A stretch of DNA of 64,000 nt from Corythucha ciliata (Eukaryota; Arthropoda; Insecta; Hemiptera; Tingidae): assembly GCA_038030265.1 (NCBI GenBank), contig CM075943.1, positions 45,880,001 to 45,944,000 of the forward strand, read 5' to 3'. Within the stretch, counting starts at the first letter, position 1, and each line of letters begins with the position of its first letter. The translations under genes were made by a program, and so were the position numbers. Of this stretch, positions 56,250 to 64,000 are shown in pieces. The notes beneath the pieces are model-generated. The model did no database searches. It was not told the DNA's origin and worked only from the letters and a program-made list of their open reading frames with translations.

Positions 56250-58815
56250 TAAATAACGGTTGTGATTAGCCAAACGTTATTGTTCGTTACTTTTTACCGT
56301 ACACAAATATTACCGTATTTTCGGTAGACTGTGCTTCACCGTTAAAATTATTCAGAAAAAAATGTCTACCGTTAATTTTTTTACCGATATATTTTTAACG
56401 GTAAGCATTTGTCAACCGTAATTTTTTACCGTTCAAACGCTTAGCGGAATACGGTTGGCATACATTTAATTTTACCGCTCATATCGGTAAACTTACGGTT
56501 TAACTTAACGTCATAGACGGTAATTTTGAATGTAATTGTACGGTCAAATCTAACTATCACTGACGTTAAAAATGATTCTTAATGCACTGTATTCGTTAAA
56601 ATTTACCGAAAGAAATTACTTCAATTTCACCGTCACTACGGTTGATCTTAGCGATTTCAAACCTGTAAATTATATCTTTTTGGTTAATTCACGGTCAGTC
56701 TAACCGTGAATACATCGTTAAATCAACGGTGAAATCCTTGTCATTGACGGTAATCTTGAATGTAATGACGCCGTAAAGATGTACCGAACATTGACATTAA
56801 AAATTATGTTTAATGAATTGGATTCTTTAAAATTCAACGAACATAAATTTAGTACAGTAATTTACAGTTTCAAGCTGTAAATTAACAGTAAAGAAGAAGA
56901 AGAAGAAAAAGAAGAAAAAAGACATATTCAGATCAAAAATGTAATAAGGCATAATATTATTTCGTAACATACAGGTATAACAGTATTTCTCGATAAGTTA
57001 TTTCAAATTAGGCCTATAAATATATAAAGTAAAAAAAATACAACAGATTCAAAAACAAAATACATCAGTCATTCAAATCACACTAATTGTGCAGGAATGC
57101 GTAATATCCATCATTTTAGGTGGTTTTAAGAATGAAATAAACCCATATATTTAGTTGTAAGTAAAATATCTCAAGCAGTCAAGCAACTGAGTTTCGTGAA
57201 GTGATTAAATAATCACCGGTGTGGTCAAATGCCGCAGTTAAAGTGTTTGGCTTGGAATACTGCAAGTTATTTTGTTCGAAGTACTTGGATTCATGAGCAA
57301 TTTTCACTCTGTAAGCGTAAAAATGGTTACTGAATGCTACAGTTTCATACAGAGTTCCCAGACCTAGAACCTTTGATTGATGGTTTAAAGTCACTTCGGG
57401 GACGTGAAAAAGCGAAAACACGATGCTTTCTAGAAAAAATGCTCAGCGAGCTACGTCATTGAGGCAACTCACCTTTTATTTTCGCGATTTCAACGCCTCG
57501 AAGTCCCCACGAAGAAATGAGCTCTTCGACGTCACAACAAATTGCCGAATCTGTCACTAACGTATAAAAAGAAAACTCAAATTAAAAACCTACCGAAAAA
57601 AATAAAACGCATAAAAGAAAGTCAAAAATTTAAAAGAAAGTATATAAACAAAAAAAAATGCGGCTGACTATTTTAACTCAGAATAGGCACAACCCGTAAG
57701 CAAAACACCACTCTGATCACGTCCATAAGAGCTTAACCTCAACTAAAAGCAACAAGTAAGCCAGTTTAATTCAGAAAGGAAGTGTAGTGGGGGTTAGACG
57801 GTAAGTCATACCGTTCTTAATACGGTAACTTTGTGATTTTACTGTAAATAGTGGGGAGACTTACCGTATGCGTAACGGTAACAGATTAGGTTTTAACCGT
57901 TATAGGTCGGTGAAAGAGTTTTCTCCTGTCGTCATCTAATTTACATGCCCATCCCTTTCTAGTGTTCCACTCACAAGTTCGGTAAAGCATGGATGAACGT
58001 TAAAAATAAAAGAAAAATTACATTAAAAGCAACCAGTCTTTAACGGTAAACCCCGAACCCGAAATCAATATAATATTTAAATCCAATTAGTTTATTAATA
58101 ACCAATCCATTTTAAATTATTGAAGCACACCGTTGGTGCTCCGGATACTTCAAAACTATAATCTGTTCCGTCTCCAAAAATTTTATCACTTACCTCATAT
58201 AATAATAGAAATGATATACCTACATCCTTCGGAGACAACGAATTTGAAATCACTTGAATGAATATGACTCCACTGAACTACAACGTTTTGAGACATATAC
58301 TGGTCTAATACGAGCAACTCTAATAACCAAGCCAACATTATTAGTTCCTGGATCCGTTCGCAGATCACTTAGTCCAATTATAGCTTATGTGTTTCTATTG
58401 GCGGAATGTTTCGATGGAATTTGGATGTTACATTACTCAATGGCATTGTATTATTGGGGCATTTTCACTAACTTGTTGAGATAAATAATCTCATCTAATT
58501 CAATTTTTACCGCTATCCAACCAAAAGTATTCAATTTGTGACGTTAAGCATATTACTTTACCGAATTTTTATTTTTAACGTGTTCATTTGTACCGAGCGG
58601 TCTCGGTAAATAGAATTTTACAGTCATTTCACCCACAAAGCACGTTAAAATGCCTAGTTATTAAGTAAAATAGCGTTTGTTTTTACAGGAACCTTGTTTT
58701 ACCGTAATACGGTTTTCGCTAACGTCAACAATGTCGGTAGATACTAACGCAATGACTTTAAAATTCACCGCAAAGCATTTTTTACCGCAGCAAAATACCG
58801 TACTTTTTTCCCAGT
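56250..58815. repeat. Region dense in ACGGT/ACCGT motifs
   Basis: I count about 18 ACGGT or ACCGT pentamers between 56250 and 56780, where about one is expected, and about 29 in all up to 58805. They occur in both orientations, often as TTACCGTTA or TAACGGTAA. Segments near 56510-56640 and 56740-56870 also look like diverged tandem copies of about 230 bases. A GAA-rich microsatellite lies at 56889-56920. Confidence 0.65.
57179..57556 (-). CDS. Weak two-exon candidate, unknown
   Basis: A possible 3' part of a gene: exon 57556 (or 57550)-57473, a 43-base GT-AG intron, then exon 57429-57179 ending in TGA. The spliced frame is open for about 109 residues (ISSWGLRGVEIAKIK then FSLFHVPEVTLNHQ...). 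I recognise no domain; the first exon faintly recalls the helix-strand end of SPFH/stomatin proteins, which is not enough to name it. No upstream exon was found. It may be chance. Confidence 0.2.
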
Positions 58816-58816
58816 G

Positions 58817-59066
58817 TGGCTTTTTTCTTCTTCTACTTCTTCGTTTCCTGAGTTTTCGCCTTCTTGTGCTGAAGGCATCGTCAGAGAACTTTTTTGGGTT
58901 TTTTTATTTTTAAAACATAGACATGTGACGTTTAAAACATTTTAAAACATTCATTTTTAAACATTCGTTTTAAAAATAAAAAAACCCAAAAAAGTTCTCT
59001 GACGATGCCTTCAGCACAAGAAGGCGAAAACTCAGGAAACGAAGAAGTAGAAGAAGAAAAAAGCCA
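58817..59066. repeat. Perfect 100-bp inverted repeat with 50-bp loop
   Basis: 58817-58916 and 58967-59066 are exact reverse complements by inspection. Each arm contains CTGACGA, a five-pair stem GCCTT/AAGGC and GAAA, a layout like a hammerhead ribozyme core (58999-59029 in the right arm). The arm also encodes an acidic peptide (MPSAQEGENSGNEE) by its purine bias. The left arm overlaps the right terminus of the preceding element by three bases. Confidence 0.9.
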
Positions 59067-59089
59067 ATACCCTAAAAATATAACATTTA

Positions 59090-59398
59090 TCAAGTATTAT
59101 GGCTTAAAAACTGATAATAGAAATGTATATTTTTATGCAGTGTAGTAATCTCCAGGATTTTTTGGTGAATTTTCGACAAAAGGGGTTCCGGGTCAAATTT
59201 ATTTTGAAGTGCTTGTAGGGAGCTAAAAGAGTCGGTGATTATGAGAAATTTTGAAGATGGACAATGGCAGATGAAGTCAAGGGAGAAAAGGATAGCATAA
59301 AGTTCTGCAGTATACACGGATGAGGCTGGCGGTAGTGGGTGGACAGAGGAGGTAGTAGGCGGAGCATAAAATGATTTATAAAAATCTTTAATTTCGTA
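59090..59398 (-). pseudogene. LINE RNase H fragment at an assembly gap
   Basis: About 100 codons next to the gap carry SVYTAELYAILFSLD and FLIITDSFSSLQAL, the second and third motifs of a LINE-type RNase H. The match stops before the final His/Asp motif, near the inverted repeat. The upstream part, probably the RT, lies in or beyond the gap. Frames drawn across the N-run have no meaning. Confidence 0.7.
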
Positions 59399-59898
59399 NN
59401 NNNNNNNNNNNNNNNNNNNNNNNNNNNNNNNNNNNNNNNNNNNNNNNNNNNNNNNNNNNNNNNNNNNNNNNNNNNNNNNNNNNNNNNNNNNNNNNNNNNN
59501 NNNNNNNNNNNNNNNNNNNNNNNNNNNNNNNNNNNNNNNNNNNNNNNNNNNNNNNNNNNNNNNNNNNNNNNNNNNNNNNNNNNNNNNNNNNNNNNNNNNN
59601 NNNNNNNNNNNNNNNNNNNNNNNNNNNNNNNNNNNNNNNNNNNNNNNNNNNNNNNNNNNNNNNNNNNNNNNNNNNNNNNNNNNNNNNNNNNNNNNNNNNN
59701 NNNNNNNNNNNNNNNNNNNNNNNNNNNNNNNNNNNNNNNNNNNNNNNNNNNNNNNNNNNNNNNNNNNNNNNNNNNNNNNNNNNNNNNNNNNNNNNNNNNN
59801 NNNNNNNNNNNNNNNNNNNNNNNNNNNNNNNNNNNNNNNNNNNNNNNNNNNNNNNNNNNNNNNNNNNNNNNNNNNNNNNNNNNNNNNNNNNNNNNNNN
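59399..59898. other. Assembly gap, 500 N
   Basis: Exactly 500 undetermined bases, a customary placeholder length, so the true distance is unknown. Confidence 0.98.
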
Positions 59899-60140
59899 CG
59901 ATATCATTCCCTCGTCCCCGGTCGAAAATCGTCTCTCTCTCTATCGCTCGGGTTTGATCTGACGAATAATAAACAAAGACAGCCCTCATTGTATATATAT
60001 TCCTCCCTCTCGTTGTATATAAATATTATTACTATTTGTTCATAAATAAATATTACCGTTCGTCGAAATAAATTTTACCTTTTTGTGAATTATTATTCTC
60101 TTCTACCAAATTGCCTTCTCTGACCATCCAGAACCCCGTT
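59899..60140 (+). repeat. Possible LTR remnant
   Basis: An AT-rich segment with GTATATAAATAT (TATA-like), several AATAAA motifs and an end '...CCCCGTTACA' has the look of a gypsy LTR 3' half. No partner LTR or coding region is attached in this window. The rest may be in the gap. Confidence 0.35.
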
Positions 60141-60304
60141 ACACTTCTTTGAAAAAGTGCAAACAAAACCTTAAGAACCGTCTCCAAAAACGTTTCGAGA
60201 CGTGCAATTCACTGCTGGAGCAATTGGTTACTGGTTTAAATGACCGGCGGAACTTCGGAGTGCAGGGGCCTAGAAAATTCTTATGACTTTTGACAACTTT
60301 AGAC

Positions 60305-60888
60305 ACGCCCTAGAAATTACGGTACACAACTTGCGCCCTAAAAGTGGTTAAAAATGTCTCTTTCCCCCCCATACAATGGCTAAACATGACAGTCTAACCG
60401 CCATGAAACAACTCAAACTGATTACCTTCCCTGTAAATGTCAAAACCGGCCTGCATTTGCCGTAAAAAACATGCCAAAAATGATCATTCGCGCCTTAAAC
60501 ATATGGCTAATAGACTGGCGAGAAAACTGGGAATTCAGGCTATAAAAATGGCCAAACTGAATTCGTGCTATTTAACAGAACTGACTATTCGCACCTAAAC
60601 ATGTCTAAACTGACGAATTGTCTCCTGGAAATGGTCAAAAGAGTCGTATTGACAATTTGTGCCCTTAAAATTGCCCGATGTCACCCTCGAGAGCAAATTG
60701 AGCCCATTTTGAAGGCTTAATAACACTCGCGGGAATTTTGTGCGCATTCAGGCACTTTCCACGTGGAAAAAACGTTTTACAGGTGTCAAGCTCCTATCAC
60801 ACTATGTTTTCCTTAGTATGAAAGATGGGAAATCTTCGCATTACACTTGATTAAAGGGCAATATCGTCGATTTTGACAAGATTTGGTC
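60305..60888 (+). repeat. Long dispersed repeat, copy 2
   Basis: 60305-60815 matches 11551-12060 almost exactly. Beyond it, this copy keeps about 25 extra bases (AAATCTTCGCATTACACTTG) that copy 1 lacks, then both share 'CAATATCGTCGATTTTGACA'. It ends where the LTR of the next gypsy element begins. Confidence 0.85.
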
Positions 60889-61025
60889 ACTATTAACGAA
60901 TCATTAAAGTGAAATTAGTATTTTTATTTTATTCCCTTTTGCAAATCAAAGGAATGGTTGAAATCAAAAACAAACATATACAGATTGGACAATTAATTAA
61001 AAGAGGGGTATTTTAAATAATGAAG

Positions 61026-61925
61026 TCATGACAGTCCTCCTTCGTTAATGGAACTTCGGTCCTTGCGTATATGGTCGAGGTGCTTCCTGTGAATTTTCCC
61101 GTTCACCATTACATCATAAATTACGTTTCCGACCTTTTTTTGAGTGATTCCTCTTTCCCACCTAGGTTGCTGTTTGGGCCAGTTGCGAACAAGCACTCTC
61201 TCCCCGGGCCTGAAATTTCTAGCTGCCCTCGGCATTGTTTGAAAATTAGGTGCGCCAACGGTTGTCGTAATTTGCGGAGGCCGAAGAAGATCCATAAGAC
61301 AACGTAATTTCCTTCCAAGTAGAAGTTCAGCTGGAGTTTTCTCAGTTGTCGTGTGAGGAGTGTTCCGGTATTTCATGAGAAATCGTGATAGTTTCAAATT
61401 AAGCGATCCTTGATCATTCATTGCTTTCCGTAATGCTCGTTTCATAGTCTGAACGTATCTTTCCACCTGTCCATTTGATGACGGATGGTAGGCCGGAGTA
61501 GTTTTATGAATTACTCCGTTAGAGGTGATGAAGTCCTTGAAGTCGCGAGATGTGAAGTAACTAGCATTATCGGTAACGATTAGTTCGGGTATGCCATACC
61601 TGGAAAATAAGTCTCTGAGTTTTTCGATGGTTATTGAAGTAGATAGGATTTGAACTGGAAATACTTCCAGCCATTTACTAAAGGAATCGACAACGACGAA
61701 GAAATGTTTTCCGAGGAATGGTCCGGCGTAGTCTATGTGAAGTCGTGTCCACGGTTTAGTTGTTGGCTCCCACGGATGGTTCGGAGCCTTATTCGCATTC
61801 TTCTGGTTTTCTATGCATTCAGTGCAGTTCTCAGCAATCTTATGAATGTCGGAATCTAGTCCTGGCCACCTGACGTAACTACGAGCTATTGTTTTCATTT
61901 TTGTTATGCCCGTATATGTGCAGAG
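61026..61925 (-). pseudogene. gypsy integrase
   Basis: A 290-codon frame (61898-61026) encodes an H2C2-type N-terminus (the His part lies across a frameshift near 61908), then CTECIENQ, HIDYAGPF, IVTDNASYF and NGQVERYVQTMKR, so the D,D,E triad is intact. A C-terminal module (RPGERVLVRNWPK, YDVMVNGKIHRKHLDHIR) completes it. Nearest relatives, by memory of their style, are K02A2.6-like gypsy polyproteins. It ends at the purine tract and probable LTR. Confidence 0.88.
61034..61042 (-). other. Polypurine tract and 3' LTR start
   Basis: AAGGAGGAC immediately precedes TGTCATGAC on the minus strand, just at the end of the integrase frame. This is the usual place where plus-strand synthesis is primed in gypsy elements. 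Confidence 0.55.
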
Positions 61926-63961
61926 TGTATTTCACGAAGAATTTGATTTCTTAGACTGGAAGGTACGAGTACCCGGTGACCTCGTTGTATGCATCCTTGT
62001 TCAATGGACAATTCTTTCTCCAAGCCTCTGAATTCTGATTGTCGAATCATTCTTCCTTCTTGTAAATCATTTAGGAGAACGGATAGAACCGGATCGTTCG
62101 ATGTAGCATTTATAATAGTGTGGAAAGTCAATGGCAGATTGGAAATTTGCTTCAATCGGTAAAAACCGGATTCGTCAAGGTAATCGTTGTTCGTCTCTCC
62201 GTTCAATGGCAGTCGAGACAATGCATCGGCATTTGCGTTTTCTTTTGAATTTCTTTAATTTATTGTGAAATCGAAGCCTTGAAGAAATAACGCATAACGA
62301 AGCAGACGATGCGTTGTGGGGTTAGGTAAGTCTTTGTTAGGGTGAAAGATTGATACTAGAGGCTTGTGGTCAGTTAATAGTTCAAATTTTTGTCCGTAAC
62401 AATAATTGTAAAATTTATGTAGCGACCAAAAAATAGCAGTTGCTTCCTTCTCAATCTGACTATAGTTGTGTTCAGCCGAAGTCAGAGTTCTGGAGGCGTA
62501 AGCAATCGGCCGTTCAGAACGATCTGGCATCCGGTGGGATAAAACTGCTCCAAGCCCGTACGGGCTGGCATCGGTACTTAAAACAAGGGGAAGTGAATCA
62601 GAGTAAGGTATTAACATTTCATGAGATATCATTTTATTCTTAATCTCCTGAAATGATTGTTCACAGTGCGTATTCCATTCAAACTTGGATTTTTTGGTCA
62701 TGAGATTGTGTAATGGGGCAGCAGCAGAAGCAAGGTTTTGTGTAAAACGACCGTAATAATTCACTAGACCTATCCAACTTCTTAATTCATCAACATTTTT
62801 TGGTTTTGGAGCATTTACTATAGCTTTTACCTTCTCTTGTGATTTAAGTATACCTTCTGACGATATACATGTCCCAAATAATTAATGGAAGTTTTGAGAA
62901 ATTGACATTTATCTTTGTTGACTCGTAGACCGTGCTTGTCTAATGCTCGAAGTACTTGTTTGAGTCGGTCCCAGTGTTCTTCAAAATTCCTCCCTTGAAT
63001 TTTTATATCATCGTAAAACACAGTGACCCCAGGAATCCCGTGCAAAATTTGAGAAATTACACGTTGCCAGATAAAAGGGGCGGACTTAACACCAAGCATT
63101 AAGCGATTCACGCGGTAATTTCCTTTTAAAGTTGTAAGGTTTGCATTTTAGAACTTTCGTCGTCCATTTCAAGATTTAAATAGGCCTTTCGAATGTCTAA
63201 AACTGTAAAGAGCTTTCTGCCATCTGGCTAATAATGTCTTCTGTCCTTGGTATGGGATACGAATCTTTTTCTAGGCACATGTTCAGGGTTACTTTGTAAT
63301 CAGCGCAAAGTCTTACTTCCCCATTAGGCTATACGATGGGGACAAGCGGTGTTCCCCACTCAGTAAAGGAAACTTTGGTGATAATGCCCTGTTCTTCGAG
63401 ATCATCTAATTCTTTGTCAACTTTAGCCCTGATGGAGTATGGAACTGGACGGGGTGGTTTAAAAATTGGAGATATTGAACTCTTCAGGTGTAATTTCCCT
63501 TTTATATTTGGTATTCGGCCAAGTTTCCCGTCGAAAACTCGTGGAAATTCATCGTACAAATTTTGAATGGCGTCGGAATACAAATTAGTGTCATGTTGGA
63601 GTTGTTTAATCTTAGGTAATTCAATCGTAATATTTTTCATCCATTCTCGACCAAAAATAGAGTCAACATGACCCGGTAATATGTACAAATTGCCATTAGA
63701 ACGTTGGTCGTTGCATTGAATCGAAAAAGTCGCATAGCCTAATGGTTTAAGTCTTTCCCCCGTATATGTAAACTACGGTAGGTTAGAAGGGGTAAGATTC
63801 TTTGTTGGAAATAATTGTCTAAAAGTAAATTCTGACATAGTTGAAACAGCCGCTCCGGTGTCAAACTCAAAAGTAACGACTTCGCCATCCAAACTACAAT
63901 TCACAAGTATTTTACCTGGTTTTTTAATTTCTTCGGGCAATTTCAAATTATTGACTTGCAA
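61904..63961 (-). pseudogene. gypsy protease-RT-RNase H, multiply broken
   Basis: The protease has FEFDTGAAVSTM (near 63860). RT begins at 63688 (LDDLEEQGIITKVSFTEWGTPL) and is interrupted by a stop after VPIV. It continues with LCADYKVTLN and a stop, then the 63111-62827 frame with GVKSAPFIWQRV and VFYDDIKIQG. After a further break, RNase H runs 62764-62255 (LSTDASPYGLGAVLSH, SQIEKEATAIFW, LLTDHKPL), then a linker at 62221-61904. At least three frame changes and two nonsense codons are present. Confidence 0.85.
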
Positions 63962-64000
63962 GCATTCTTGATCGAAATTCGAGATTTGATTTGTTGTAAC

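Larger units (their letters stand above)
55644..58819. mobile_element. Possible TIR-bounded element with integrase remnant
   Basis: CCACACAGGGAAAA at 55644-55657 is repeated in inverted orientation with one mismatch at 58806-58819. The interior holds an integrase fragment and a long region dense in ACGGT/ACCGT. Fourteen-base termini could be coincidence, and I found no convincing target duplication, so the boundaries are tentative. Confidence 0.4.
60895..64000 (-). mobile_element. Ty3/gypsy retrotransposon, decayed, runs off the window
   Basis: Protease, RT, RNase H and integrase lie in order on the minus strand. After the integrase comes a purine tract AAGGAGGAC and TGTCATGAC (61033 downward), the probable start of a 3' LTR, cut off by about 60895. 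The gag and 5' LTR would lie beyond 64000. Several frameshifts and stops show an old copy. Confidence 0.85.

Noticed and set aside
57179..57556. Stomatin/SPFH identity for the weak two-exon candidate
   Set aside because: Resemblance is limited to a dozen residues in the first exon and the second exon does not fit the family.
58254..58484. 76-codon frame with hydrophobic segments
   Set aside because: Isolated, within the ACGGT-rich repeat field, no recognisable family and no splice context.
59090..59989. Long minus-strand frame of about 300 codons
   Set aside because: Two thirds of it is translated N; only the 59090-59398 part is real sequence.

Overview
The window looks like repeat-rich, intron-poor sequence from an arthropod nuclear genome; the species cannot be named from the sequence. 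The host signal is one complete ionotropic receptor of the arthropod IR75 type (11 exons, introns of 55-89 bases). The transposons fit too: I-, Jockey- and CR1-type LINEs, a LINE ORF1 that looks like the arthropod DUF4780 type, pogo, a DUF4371-type hAT, and Ty3/gypsy elements. There are no operons, ribosome binding sites, tRNA/rRNA genes or CRISPR arrays.

Layout. 0.4-0.7 kb: degenerate short-period repeat. 2.7-6.9 kb: decayed CR1-like LINE (- strand). 7.2-11.4 kb: unassigned sequence with many poly-G/poly-C tracts. 11.4-16.3 kb: nested repeats holding a 3.1-kb pogo transposon with TA target duplication, terminal inverted repeats and a two-exon transposase. 16.3-18.3 kb: Jockey-like LINE. 19.9-23.0 kb: hAT element truncated at its 3' side. 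23.4-28.05 kb: nearly intact I-type LINE. 28.16-30.78 kb: the IR gene (- strand). 31.2-33.1 kb: degenerate arrays. 33.2-37.8 kb: young gypsy element with two 165-bp LTRs and a nested 441-bp insertion. 37.8-41.2 kb: unassigned, poly-G/C rich. 41.2-43.7 kb: LINE with ORF1 plus endonuclease but no reverse transcriptase. 43.9-47.9 kb: dispersed repeats, a gypsy fragment and a MITE. 49.5-50.4 kb: a two-exon gene for an unknown secreted protein (+ strand). 52.8-55.6 kb: more degenerate arrays. 55.6-58.8 kb: possible TIR-bounded element with an integrase remnant and dense ACGGT/ACCGT motifs. 58.8-59.1 kb: perfect 100-bp inverted repeat. 59.4-59.9 kb: 500-N assembly gap. 60.3-60.9 kb: second copy of the 11.55-12.1 kb repeat. 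60.9-64.0 kb: decayed gypsy element running off the window.

Only two or three transcription units look like host genes: the IR receptor, the secreted protein, and a weak two-exon candidate at 57.2-57.6 kb. Everything else recognisable is mobile DNA, mostly broken. The two youngest elements by appearance are the I-type LINE (one frameshift in ORF2) and the first gypsy (LTRs differing at one position by eye). Coordinates of splice sites and repeat ends were read by hand; identities and family assignments rest on recognised motifs, not on searches.
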